Source: Salipiger aestuarii
Lineage (GTDB): Bacteria; Pseudomonadota; Alphaproteobacteria; Rhodobacterales; Rhodobacteraceae
Direction of reading: 5' to 3'
DNA length: 64,000 bases
Assembly: GCF_003259905.1 (NCBI RefSeq)
Contig: NZ_QLMG01000009.1
Location: forward strand, 1 to 64,000
Part shown: in pieces, positions 51,850 through 60,489 of the stretch
How positions within the stretch are numbered: the first letter of the stretch is position 1
Layout of the letters: each line of letters begins with the position of its first letter
Notes under the pieces: generated by a model
What the model was told of the DNA's origin: nothing
What the model saw: the letters and a program-made list of their open reading frames with translations, nothing else
Databases searched by the model: none
Position numbers and translations under genes: made by a program

Positions 51850-52119
51850 ATGGAGACCCAGATCGTGCATGATCTTCCCGAGTTCAAGGCGGCCGACCTG
51901 ACGCGGCACACCAGTGACCTGTTCGACGCGGCCATTCGGTCGCCGATTGCGATCACCAAGCACCGCAAGCCGAAATTCGTGCTGATGAGCATGGACCAGT
52001 ACCAGCAGCTCACCCGGGGGGCCACGCAACAGGCTCACATGGTTGACGAGATGCCAGAGGATCTCAAGGCGCTGATGATAGAGGGGCTCGAGCGGGACTT
52101 GACGCAGGCGGATGACTAA
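51850..52119 (+). CDS. Phd/YefM-family antitoxin
   Basis: An 89-residue antitoxin with the Phd fold (EFKAADLTRHTSDLFDAAIR, PIAITKHRKPKFVLMSMDQY) and an acidic C-terminal tail for toxin binding (EDLKALMIEGLERDLTQADD). Start at 51850 immediately downstream of its operator; upstream frame is not coding. Overlaps the toxin gene by eight bases. Note the mixed pairing of a Phd-like antitoxin with a PemK/MazF-like toxin. Confidence 0.85.
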   Translation: METQIVHDLPEFKAADLTRHTSDLFDAAIRSPIAITKHRKPKFVLMSMDQYQQLTRGATQQAHMVDEMPEDLKALMIEGLERDLTQADD

Positions 52120-52528
52120 GCCGAGTGCGGGAGAGGTTTTCCGCTACCCGTTCCTATGGAAACGCGAGCAGATGGCGGGCGAGACTGAGGGCCGCAAGAC
52201 GCGGCCTGTCTGTATCGCCGTCACTGTCGCCAAGTCCGATAGCGAGACTGTGGTGTTCATCCTGCCGATCACCACGCAGCCGCCCTTGCCCTCGCGCAAA
52301 TTTATCGAGTTGCCACAGATCGAGTCGCAGCGCGTGGGGTTAGAGACCCATGTCCGCAAATGGGTCATGCTGGACGAGATCAACACGGATATTCTGGAGC
52401 GGTCCTATGTCTGGGAGGACCGCACGCCCATCGGCACGTTCAGTTCCGTCTTCACATCCAAAATCCAATCCAGCCTCATCGCGCTTGCCAGGTCGGGCGG
52501 GGCATCCGTTGTCGATCGGCTGAAGTAA
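52112..52528 (+). CDS. PemK/MazF-like toxin
   Basis: A 138-residue protein with the PemK/MazF beta-barrel pattern: GEVFRYPFLWKREQ at the start, TRPVCIAVTVAKSD, VVFILPITTQPPLPS and HVRKWVMLDEINTDILERSY. MazF-type toxins cut mRNA. The N-terminus is somewhat longer than usual. It follows its antitoxin by overlap, and the pair would stabilise the plasmid. Confidence 0.8.
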   Translation: MTKPSAGEVFRYPFLWKREQMAGETEGRKTRPVCIAVTVAKSDSETVVFILPITTQPPLPSRKFIELPQIESQRVGLETHVRKWVMLDEINTDILERSYVWEDRTPIGTFSSVFTSKIQSSLIALARSGGASVVDRLK

Positions 52529-52556
52529 TCTCGGTCACCGCAGGATCAGACCAGCT

Positions 52557-52853
52557 TCATTTGTTCCCATCAATCCACGTCGACATCAGCCCTTTGTCGC
52601 GGAAACACTCATCCGGGACGGCGCGGCGTTTGATCCGGGCGAGGCGCTCGGCGAAGGCGACCTGTTTGGACGAGGGCAGGCTGTCCAGCGCTGTCGCGGG
52701 TGTGAGCTTGGCTTGTGCGTCGATCCACGCGCTCAGCGACCGCCGATCTTGCTGAACCTCCCACGGCAGAAGCGTCTGGTTGCGCAGGGCCAGCGCGCGC
52801 GCATAGGCGATCTGCTTGGGCGTCGCGGGCAGGGCGTAAGTGGTGCTTTCCAT
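52557..52853 (-). CDS. Small protein with an internal duplication
   Basis: A 98-residue protein built of two similar halves: TPKQIAYARALALR...SLSAWIDAQAK and SSKQVAFAERLARIK...LMSTWIDGNK. Each half ends in a W-I-D motif. The repeats are helical and basic, suggesting nucleic acid binding. Start at 52853 where the first repeat begins; upstream frame is hydrophobic and not typical. Function unknown. Antisense to the flow of the surrounding genes. Confidence 0.6.
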   Translation of the reverse strand: MESTTYALPATPKQIAYARALALRNQTLLPWEVQQDRRSLSAWIDAQAKLTPATALDSLPSSKQVAFAERLARIKRRAVPDECFRDKGLMSTWIDGNK

Positions 52854-53028
52854 CGGGGATCTCCCTTCATAGCTTGGTTTTAAAATAGAACATAACAGGA
52901 ACAAAAGCAAGCCGCCTGCGGAAATCATGGGGTTTGAGAGGGAGAGGAGGGCCGGGGAAGGTCAGGCCTGAGGGTGCCCGAAAGAGGGTGTCCGGGCCTG
53001 ATCCTGTTCCTCATTCCGGAGTTTCCCG
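52854..53028 (+). promoter_or_regulatory. Leader of the strawberry-notch gene with a long hairpin
   Basis: TCAGGCC (52962-52968) and GGCCTGA (52995-53001) can pair across a 26-base loop that contains GGGTGCCCG; the ATG is 27 bases beyond with GGAG upstream. It is a weak candidate for the same sort of leader control seen at 35468. The rest of the gap is purine-rich. Confidence 0.35.
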
Positions 53029-56000
53029 ATGACCCATCTCGCCCATTTTGCGACCGAGCGCGCGCTTGCGCCTGTTTCCCCCATCCCGTCCCTCGATACG
53101 GCCGCTGCGATCTTGAGCGTGGCCGAAGCGCTGCAGCCCGATCTGGCGCAGGGTTTCCAGATCGACGCGCTTCGCCTGCGCGTTGAGATGGAGCGCGTCT
53201 TTGGCGGCTCTGATGCGACCGGCGCCTGGGACTGGAAGCTGGCCTATGAAGCGGGCGAGGCAGCGCTGGTCCTGTTCCTGCGGAAGTTCGGCCGTGCGCT
53301 CCTGGCCCGGGCGGGCTCGCCCGCGGCGCTGCTGCCGATCCTCGTCAAGGTGGCGGGCCTTTTGCCGACCCATACGCGGCGGTCTGAAGAGATGGAGCGG
53401 TTCCAGCAATTCTCGACACCGCTGCCCATGGGGCTGGCGGCACTGGCTGCAGCACAGATCACCGCGCGCGATCTGGTGCTGGAGCCATCGGCTGGGACGG
53501 GCCTTCTGGCGGTCCTCGCAGAAATCGCGGGCGGCAGCCTCGCGTTGAACGAGTTGGCCGACACCCGCGCCGATCTTCTCCGCCGCCTGTTTCCGGGGCG
53601 GCCTGTCACAGGCTTTGACGCGGCGCAGATCGACGATCATCTCGACGCGGGCGTCCGCCCGAGCGTCGTCGTGATGAACCCGCCATTCTCGGCGGTGGCC
53701 AATGTCGACGCCCGCACCACCGAGGCGACAGCCCGGCATCTGCGCTCGGCGCTTGCGCGTCTGGCCCCCGGCGGACGGTTGGTCGCCATCACCGGCGCCG
53801 GGTTCGCGCCGGATGCCCCCGCCTGGGCCGAGACCTTCGCTCGCCTGACCGAGTCCGCGCATCTGGTCTTCACCGGCGCTGTGTCTGGTGCTGCCTTCGC
53901 CAAACACGGCACCAGCTTCGAGACGCGGATTTCGGTCTTCGACAAATGTCGTGGTGGCGAGGCGGGCGGCATCACCGCCGATCTGGCGCGCCCGATTTCG
54001 CCTGATGTCGCCAGCCTGCTGTCGCTGATTATCGCCCACGTCCCCCCGCGCCTTGTGCTGGCGCAGGTCGCACCAGCAGGGCAGGGCCTCACTTCCCCCT
54101 TCCCGGGAAATCCTGCCCGCACCACGCGCACAGGCATCAGCTCGTGGCGCGCCACGCCTGCAACAGCCCCCACCAACACCGCTGCGCCGACTGCCGCCGC
54201 CGACCTCGCTTACAGCCTGCGCGATGTAACCGAGGATGATACCAGCGCGCGCCTGTCGGATGCCATTTATGAGACCTTCCGGCTGCAGGCTATCGACATT
54301 CCCGGAGCGGAACCGCACCCGACCAAGCTTGTGCAATCTGCGGCCATGGCTTCGGTCGCTCCTCCGAAACCCAGCTACCGGCCCAAGCTTCCAGCCGCCA
54401 TCCTGCGCGATGGCCTTCTGTCCGACGCGCAGCTTGAGACCGTGATCTACGCGGGCGAGGCGCACGGCGCGTATCTCGCGGGGTCTTGGACTGTCGATGA
54501 AACCGGCGACATGGTCTCGGCCGCGCCGGACGATGCCGCGGACGCCGTCCGTTTCCGCCGCGGCTTCTTCCTTGGCGACGGCACTGGGGCGGGCAAGGGC
54601 CGCCAGTCGGCCGGGATTGTGCTCGACAACTGGGCTCAGGGTCGGCGCAAGGCGCTCTGGATATCGAAGAGCGACAAGCTTCTCGAGGACGCTCAGCGCG
54701 ACTGGTCTGCCCTTGGCCAGGAGCGGCTGCTGGTCACGCCGCTGTCGCGTTTTGCACAAGGCCGCGACATCCCGCTGAGCGAGGGCATTCTGTTCACTAC
54801 CTATGCGACGCTGCGCTCCGAAGAACGGGGCGCCAAAAAGTCCCGCGTCGACCAAATCGTCGACTGGCTCGGGGCTGATTTCGACGGGGTGATCCTTTTT
54901 GACGAAAGCCATGCCATGGCCAACGCCGCAGGGTCCAAGGGCGAGCGCGGCGATGTAACGGCCTCGCAGCAGGGCAGGGCCGGCCTGCGTCTGCAGCACA
55001 AGCTGCCCAATGCCCGCGTGGTCTATGTTTCGGCCACCGGCGCAACCTCGGTGCACAACCTCGCCTATGCGCAGCGCCTCGGGCTCTGGGGTGGCGAGGA
55101 CTTTCCGTTTTCGACGCGGGCGGAATTTGTGCAAGCTATCGAAGCTGGCGGCGTTGCCGCGATGGAGGTGCTGGCCCGCGATCTGCGGTCGCTTGGCCTC
55201 TACACGGCGCGCTCGCTGTCCTATGACGGCGTCGAATACGAGATGCTGGAACATGCGCTGACGCCGGAGCAGCGCGGGATCTATGATGCATATGCGCTCG
55301 CCTTCGGAGTCATACATCGGAACCTGTCCGCGGCGCTGGAAGCGGCCAACATTACTGGCGAATCCGGCGGTACGCTGAACCGCCAGGCCAAGTCCGCCGC
55401 CCGCTCAGCCTTCGAGTCCGCCAAGCAGCGCTTCTTCGGCCATCTGCTGACCTCGATGAAAACTCCCACGCTGATCGCCGCCATCGACGCCGATCTCGCC
55501 GCAGGCCACGCGGCCGTCATCCAGATTGTCTCGACGGGCGAGGCGCTGATGGAGCGCCGCCTGTCGGACATCCCCACGGACGAGTGGAACGATGTGCGGG
55601 TGGACATCACGCCAAGAGAGGCTTGCCTGGATTATCTGCAGCATTCCTTTCCGGTGCAGCTCTACGAGCCCTTCACCGATAGCGAAGGCAACCTCTCCTC
55701 GCGGCCTGTCACGCGCGACGGCCAGCCGGTGGAATGTCGCGAAGCTGCGCGCAGGCGCGATGCGCTGATCGAGCATCTGGCAAGCCTGCCGCCTGTGCCC
55801 GGCGCGCTTGACCAGATCGTCCAGCGCTTCGGCACCGATCTCGTGGCCGAGGTCACGGGACGCTCGCGGCGCATTGTGAGGAAGGGCGAGGGTGCTGCCG
55901 CCCGCCTGGTCGTGGAAAGCCGGGCGGGCTCTGCCAACCTCGCGGAAACCGCCGCCTTCATGGATGACCAGAAGCGCATCCTGATCTTCTCGGATGCCGG

Positions 56001-57411
56001 CGGCACGGGGCGCAGCTATCACGCCGATCTCGGGGCGAAGAACCAGCGCCTGCGGGTCCACTACCTCCTGGAACCGGGCTGGAAGGCCGATGCGGCCATT
56101 CAGGGACTGGGCCGCACCAACCGCACCAACCAGGCGCAACCACCGCTGTTCCGGCCCGTGGCCACCGATGTGAAGGCGGAGAAGCGGTTCCTCTCCACCA
56201 TCGCGCGCCGCCTCGACACGCTGGGTGCCATCACGCGCGGCCAGCGTCAAACCGGCGGGCAGGGGCTGTTCCGGCCCGAGGACAATCTGGAATCTCCCTA
56301 TGCCCGCGACGCTCTGCGCCAGCTTTACCGCCGCATCTATCGCGGCGATGTGGCGGGTTGCTCGCTGATGGCGTTTGAGGACGCGACAGGCCTCAGCCTG
56401 ACCGATGACAACGGTCTGAAGGACGACCTGCCCCCGATCACGACCTTCCTCAATCGCCTGCTGGCGCTCACAATCGACATGCAGGCTGTGCTCTTCGCGG
56501 CCTTCGAGGAACTCCTCGACCAACGGATCGAGGGTGCTATCGCCGCCGGGGTCTACGACCTCGGGCTCGAGACGCTGCGCGCCGAAAGCTTTCGCGTCAC
56601 GGATGCGCGGGTGATCTACACCCATCCCGGCTCCGGCGCGGAAACCCAGCTCCTGAGCATCGCGGAAAAGCGGCGTAATGCTCCGACCGCGCTCGCGGAT
56701 GCGCTTGACTGGCTCGACGACCCAAAGACACGCCTGCTGGTCAACAGCCGCTCGGGCCGGTCTGCCGTGCAGGCGCCCGCCACCAGCCTAATGATGGACG
56801 ACGGCACTATCGAGCCGCGCCTCAGGCTGATCCGGCCGACCGAGGCGAGCACGGTTCCGGCCAAGATCATGGACGACACCCATTGGCTCGAAGCCGACCG
56901 CGCGGCCTTCACTGAAGCCTGGACGGCAGAACTGGCTGAAGTGCCGGAGTTCTCGGAAACCACCCTGCATATCGTGGCGGGCCTCTTGCTGCCGATCTGG
57001 AAGCAGCTCCCCCAAGATGAAACCCGCGTCTACCGGCTGCAGACCGATGACGGTCAGCGCATCATCGGTCGCCGCGTTTCGCCGTCGTGGGTCGCGACCA
57101 CACTTGCCGCCGATGCGCCGAAGCTCACGGCGGCGCAGGTCCATGCCCTTGTTCTGGAGGGCAAGACGGTCGTGCGCTTGGCCGAGGGGATGGAGTTGCA
57201 CCGGTCCCGCGTCATGGGGGTGAACCGGATAGAACTGTCGGGCTTTTTGGGTGCCGCCAAGGACCGGCTCAAGGCAGATGGGTTCTTCTCGGAGATCATC
57301 GCCTGGAAGCTGCGGCTCTTCTGCCCAGCAGACCCCAGCGGCATCGCAGTGCTTGATCGTATACTTGCACGTTGTCCCGTGACAGGACTACATGCGCGCG
57401 GAGGGTGTTGA
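53029..57411 (+). CDS. Methyltransferase-strawberry notch helicase fusion protein
   Basis: A 1460-residue protein. The N-terminal third has an adenine-methyltransferase fold: motif I LEPSAGTGLLAVLAE (about residue 150) and motif IV MNPPFS (about 216). The middle is a strawberry-notch helicase: Walker A-like FFLGDGTGAGKGRQ (about 510) and DESHAMA (about 624); the C-terminal helicase half shows SDAGGTGRSYHAD and the arginine-finger motif IQGLGRTNRTNQAQ (about 1025). Such fusions are plasmid and phage backbone genes. They may protect incoming DNA or mark it; the activity is unproven. The next gene starts three bases after its stop. Confidence 0.92.
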   Translation: MTHLAHFATERALAPVSPIPSLDTAAAILSVAEALQPDLAQGFQIDALRLRVEMERVFGGSDATGAWDWKLAYEAGEAALVLFLRKFGRALLARAGSPAALLPILVKVAGLLPTHTRRSEEMERFQQFSTPLPMGLAALAAAQITARDLVLEPSAGTGLLAVLAEIAGGSLALNELADTRADLLRRLFPGRPVTGFDAAQIDDHLDAGVRPSVVVMNPPFSAVANVDARTTEATARHLRSALARLAPGGRLVAITGAGFAPDAPAWAETFARLTESAHLVFTGAVSGAAFAKHGTSFETRISVFDKCRGGEAGGITADLARPISPDVASLLSLIIAHVPPRLVLAQVAPAGQGLTSPFPGNPARTTRTGISSWRATPATAPTNTAAPTAAADLAYSLRDVTEDDTSARLSDAIYETFRLQAIDIPGAEPHPTKLVQSAAMASVAPPKPSYRPKLPAAILRDGLLSDAQLETVIYAGEAHGAYLAGSWTVDETGDMVSAAPDDAADAVRFRRGFFLGDGTGAGKGRQSAGIVLDNWAQGRRKALWISKSDKLLEDAQRDWSALGQERLLVTPLSRFAQGRDIPLSEGILFTTYATLRSEERGAKKSRVDQIVDWLGADFDGVILFDESHAMANAAGSKGERGDVTASQQGRAGLRLQHKLPNARVVYVSATGATSVHNLAYAQRLGLWGGEDFPFSTRAEFVQAIEAGGVAAMEVLARDLRSLGLYTARSLSYDGVEYEMLEHALTPEQRGIYDAYALAFGVIHRNLSAALEAANITGESGGTLNRQAKSAARSAFESAKQRFFGHLLTSMKTPTLIAAIDADLAAGHAAVIQIVSTGEALMERRLSDIPTDEWNDVRVDITPREACLDYLQHSFPVQLYEPFTDSEGNLSSRPVTRDGQPVECREAARRRDALIEHLASLPPVPGALDQIVQRFGTDLVAEVTGRSRRIVRKGEGAAARLVVESRAGSANLAETAAFMDDQKRILIFSDAGGTGRSYHADLGAKNQRLRVHYLLEPGWKADAAIQGLGRTNRTNQAQPPLFRPVATDVKAEKRFLSTIARRLDTLGAITRGQRQTGGQGLFRPEDNLESPYARDALRQLYRRIYRGDVAGCSLMAFEDATGLSLTDDNGLKDDLPPITTFLNRLLALTIDMQAVLFAAFEELLDQRIEGAIAAGVYDLGLETLRAESFRVTDARVIYTHPGSGAETQLLSIAEKRRNAPTALADALDWLDDPKTRLLVNSRSGRSAVQAPATSLMMDDGTIEPRLRLIRPTEASTVPAKIMDDTHWLEADRAAFTEAWTAELAEVPEFSETTLHIVAGLLLPIWKQLPQDETRVYRLQTDDGQRIIGRRVSPSWVATTLAADAPKLTAAQVHALVLEGKTVVRLAEGMELHRSRVMGVNRIELSGFLGAAKDRLKADGFFSEIIAWKLRLFCPADPSGIAVLDRILARCPVTGLHARGGC

Positions 57412-57414
57412 GCC

Positions 57415-58446
57415 ATGTATTCCGAAACTGAAGATGTGATCCGCGCTCTGGCGGAGAACGCTGAGAGCGTGTGTCGCGCCTACCTTCCCGCCGGACGGCG
57501 GGAAGGGTCTTACTGGATCGTCGGCGATCTGCAGAACAATCCCGGCCGGTCGCTCTTCGTGCGGCTGACCGGGCTTGCGTCCGGGCCGGGCGCGGCCGGC
57601 AAGTTCACCGACGGCGCCACGGGCGAACATGGCGATCTTCTCGACATCATCCGCGAGAGGACCGGGATTTCGCGCTTTCCCGATCTTCTGGCTGAAGCCC
57701 GGGCGCATCTGGGCCGTCCGCAGCCGGTCCTCCCGGATGCGCCAATGCCGAAGAAGGCCAAGACCCCCGGCGGCACGCCAGCGGCGGCGGCGCGCTTGTT
57801 TGCAGCCTCCATGCCGGTCGCAGGCACGCTTGCCGACACCTACCTCCGCGCCCGTGGCCTGACCCAAGGCGGGGAGATGAGCGCCCTTCGCTTCCACCCG
57901 AAATGCTGGCATCGGGATGAGGGTCAGACCCAGAGCATCCCCAGACCAGCGCTGATTGCGGCGGTCACCGATGGGGCAGGGGCCTTGCAGGGCGTGCATC
58001 GTACCTGGCTGGCGCCTGACGGACAGGGAAAGGCAGCTGTCGAGACGCAGAGGCGTGCCATGGGTCACCTCCTAGGCAATGCCGTCAGGCTGATCCCGCA
58101 TGATGACATCCTCGTCGTCGGCGAGGGCATCGAGACCATGCTGTCACTGGTCGAAGCTGTGCCCGACCTTCCCGTCTGGGCGGCGCTCTCATCAGGTCAC
58201 CTCGGGGCGGTCCTGCTGCCGGAGAGGCTGCAACGCCTCTACATCGCCATCGACCGCGATCCGGCGGGGCGCAGCGCGGCAGAGAGGTTGAGCGCCAGAG
58301 CCCTTGATGCCGGGATTGTCGTACGGGTGCTGGAACCACGGCTCGGGGATTTCAACGACGATCTCCGGACGAGCGGCAAGGATGCGCTGCGCCAGCATCT
58401 GGCAGGGCAGATCGGGCCAGAGGATCGGCATCGCCTGTCCGGCTGA
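57415..58446 (+). CDS. Toprim-domain primase-like protein
   Basis: A 343-residue protein. The N-terminal part (YLPAGRREGSYWIVGDLQNN, FTDGATGEHGDLLDIIRERT) resembles the zinc-free CHC2/DUF7146-type region; the C-terminal part is a Toprim domain with VVGEGIETMLSL and YIAIDRDPAGRSAAERL (acidic catalytic residues present). It is related to phage and plasmid primase-helicase primase halves and is coupled to the strawberry-notch gene. It may prime DNA synthesis at plasmid transfer or repair. Confidence 0.86.
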   Translation: MYSETEDVIRALAENAESVCRAYLPAGRREGSYWIVGDLQNNPGRSLFVRLTGLASGPGAAGKFTDGATGEHGDLLDIIRERTGISRFPDLLAEARAHLGRPQPVLPDAPMPKKAKTPGGTPAAAARLFAASMPVAGTLADTYLRARGLTQGGEMSALRFHPKCWHRDEGQTQSIPRPALIAAVTDGAGALQGVHRTWLAPDGQGKAAVETQRRAMGHLLGNAVRLIPHDDILVVGEGIETMLSLVEAVPDLPVWAALSSGHLGAVLLPERLQRLYIAIDRDPAGRSAAERLSARALDAGIVVRVLEPRLGDFNDDLRTSGKDALRQHLAGQIGPEDRHRLSG

Positions 58447-58612
58447 CTTGCATCGCGCAAGGGGCGGTCCGGGAGTGCGGGGCAGGGGTCATGTATCCCT
58501 GTCGCGGGTGTTGATCATCCCCTTTGCCTCTTTCGGGGTAAATCTCATCCACCCGACACCCGCACGGCCTTCAAGAGATGGGCAGGCGGCCGTCAAAGGG
58601 TCCGCCCCCTCA

Positions 58613-58693
58613 AGGGCGGCAGGCAAGCTATTTCTGCCGCGGGGGACGAGCCCCCGCTTTGCATCGCGAAACAAATAGCTTGCCTGCCGCCCT
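58613..58693. repeat. Large nested inverted repeat upstream of the DUF2493 gene
   Basis: Outer arms of 21 bases (58613-58633 and 58673-58693) are perfect inverted repeats beginning AGGGCGGCAGGCAAGCTATT. Inside is a second hairpin GCGGGGG ACGAG CCCCCGC (58639-58657). An 81-base cruciform or RNA stem of this quality is rare. The 369-base gap 58447-58815 has no other gene. Confidence 0.72.
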
Positions 58694-58815
58694 CCTCCAC
58701 ATGCGTTCCGGCCCCGAAGGCGGGGTGAGGGGGCGTCCCCAGTGACAGCTTTCGCAGCCCATGAAGGCCGCGCGGGTTGTCGCGCGGATGAGACAGGCCC
58801 GGAGGCAAGAAACAG

Positions 58816-59748
58816 ATGACGATCCACACTCACGACGACACGTATGAACCCGCCCACACCGCATCCCAGACCGCCCATGCGCTCGACGAGCTGCAGCTTT
58901 ATGGCTACCGCCCCTTTGATGAGCCCGATCCGCGCCCGATGCCCGATGGGCAGCGCCTCGCGGTCGCAGTCGCCGACATCTTCGATGCCCTCGTCGCGAC
59001 CCTGGAAGACACCCGCATGGAACCCGACCTCGAAGAGGTGCTCTGGGGCCAGGTCAACCTCTTCCACCGTGCCACGGCGAGGGTTGAGCGGTCGCTCGAT
59101 GAGAACGAGCAGGCGCAGCGCCGCCTCCAGCGCGAGCAGGATGGCTCCGAGGTGAAATCCACCGAACTCGAGCGCCTGACGGCCGAAGGCCTGACCCTGA
59201 TCGAACGGCGCAACTGCATGGACATGATGCGCGATCATGCAGCCACCGAGTTCGTCCATCACACGGGATCCACCTGGCGCCCCCGCACCGGCTCGATGGT
59301 GAACCGCCAGCACATGACCGCCGCCCTGATCGACAGCCGCGACTTCCTGGCCGCCAAGCGCCGCGCGGAAACCGAGGTGATGCTGCCCGCAGGCCCCAAG
59401 GTCGCCCTCACTGGCGGGACCGACTTCAACGATCACCGCCTGATCTGGGGCAAGCTCGATCAGGTCCGGACCAAATATCCCGACATGGTTCTTCTGCACG
59501 GTGGCAGCCCGAAGGGCGCAGAACTCATTGCCGCCAAATGGGCCGAGGCTCGGGGCGTGACGCAGGTCGCCTTCAAACCCGACTGGACCAAGCACGCCAA
59601 GGCTGCCCCCTTCAAGCGCAACGACGCCATGCTGGAGGTGCTGCCGGTGGGTGTTCTCGTCTTCCCGGGCACCGGCATCCAGGAGAACCTCGCCGACAAG
59701 GCCAAGAAGCTGGGCATCCCGGTCATGAAGTTCGAGAAGGGGGCGTGA
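58816..59748 (+). CDS. DUF2493-domain protein (SLOG-like nucleotide-binding)
   Basis: A 310-residue protein. The helical N-terminal half (DDTYEPAHTASQTAHALDEL) precedes a Rossmann-like DUF2493 domain: VALTGGTDFNDHRLIWGKLD, VLLHGGSPKGAELIAAKWAE, VFPGTGIQENLADKAKKLGI. This domain is related to SLOG/DprA-like nucleotide binders and is frequent on plasmids. AGAAACAG before the ATG is a weak ribosome binding site. Role unknown; a ligand sensor is possible. Confidence 0.85.
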   Translation: MTIHTHDDTYEPAHTASQTAHALDELQLYGYRPFDEPDPRPMPDGQRLAVAVADIFDALVATLEDTRMEPDLEEVLWGQVNLFHRATARVERSLDENEQAQRRLQREQDGSEVKSTELERLTAEGLTLIERRNCMDMMRDHAATEFVHHTGSTWRPRTGSMVNRQHMTAALIDSRDFLAAKRRAETEVMLPAGPKVALTGGTDFNDHRLIWGKLDQVRTKYPDMVLLHGGSPKGAELIAAKWAEARGVTQVAFKPDWTKHAKAAPFKRNDAMLEVLPVGVLVFPGTGIQENLADKAKKLGIPVMKFEKGA

Positions 59749-59833
59749 GCCCCCTTTTCCCCTCGCGGGGAAATCGAGGTGGAAGAGCAGGCTTCCACCT
59801 GATATTTTGGAAGAAAGCCTGCTGGATCACGAT

Positions 59834-60091
59834 ATGTCTCACTCTGTCGCTCAACTTGAGGTGTTCCCGACCGACCTGCAGATGCGGCGGATCGATCCAG
59901 CATGCAACATGCGGCGGTTTTACCGCATGAGCATTCAGCCCGATCTCTTTGGGGGCGCCAGCTTGGTGCGCGAATGGGGCCGCATTGGCGCGCGCGGGCA
60001 GATGATGATTGAGCAGCATCCAGATGAAGGGCGCGCTGTCACCGCGCTGATGAAACTTGCCGCGATAAAGAAGCGGCGGGGTTATGCATGA
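59834..60091 (+). CDS. WGR-domain protein
   Basis: An 85-residue protein made of a WGR domain: MRRFYRMSIQPDLFGGASLV then REWGRIGARGQMMIEQHP, the signature W-G-R triad. WGR domains bind DNA ends or nucleic acid in PARPs; small bacterial WGR proteins are plasmid-associated. Start at the ATG at 59834. The 85-base gap to the previous gene shows nothing clear. Confidence 0.87.
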   Translation: MSHSVAQLEVFPTDLQMRRIDPACNMRRFYRMSIQPDLFGGASLVREWGRIGARGQMMIEQHPDEGRAVTALMKLAAIKKRRGYA

Positions 60092-60141
60092 TGCGCGGCC
60101 GCGGTTCGAAAAGCGGGCAGACATAGGAAAACGAGGGGGAG

Positions 60142-60372
60142 ATGGCACTCGACACTGACAAGATCGATGATGCGGCTCTCGCGATCCTTAGCCTGACGCT
60201 GCATTACGGCGATCAGGTCTGGAAGGGAGTCGATTGGGCCATCACCAACCGGCTTTTCGAGAACGGCCTGATTTTTGATCCCAAAAACAAGGCGAAATCG
60301 CTGAGCCTGACCCCAGAATGGGTCGCGCATGCGCGGGAGATTCTCGCGCGGGATTTCAGCAAGGCTGAGTGA
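60142..60372 (+). CDS. DUF6429-like protein
   Basis: A 76-residue protein (MALDTDKIDDAALAILSLTL, YGDQVWKGVDWAITNRLFEN, PKNKAKSLSLTPEWVAHARE) of the kind labelled DUF6429, commonly found on alphaproteobacterial plasmids. Winged-helix-like, perhaps DNA-binding. GGGGGAG precedes the ATG. It is the last gene of the backbone block. Confidence 0.78.
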   Translation: MALDTDKIDDAALAILSLTLHYGDQVWKGVDWAITNRLFENGLIFDPKNKAKSLSLTPEWVAHAREILARDFSKAE

Positions 60373-60489
60373 CGGGCGGCTTTGCGGGACCTTCCAGTCG
60401 TTCGCTGCGCGCCGCACGAATGACCTGCTTGCGCGGAAGCGGATGTCTGAGTGGCAGAATCAGGTGATCGCATGGTAGGCGCAAGTGTC

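Noticed and set aside
51143-52119. Three-part toxin-antitoxin system including the 214-residue gene
   Set aside because: A perfect operator and a new promoter separate the 214-residue gene from the Phd-PemK pair, so it is more likely an independent gene.
58768-58797. A third TGTC...GACAG clamp leader before the DUF2493 gene
   Set aside because: The clamp is only five bases, lacks an internal hairpin and competes with a different stem (CCGCGCG/CGCGCGG), so it was not counted with the leaders at 38612 and 40937.
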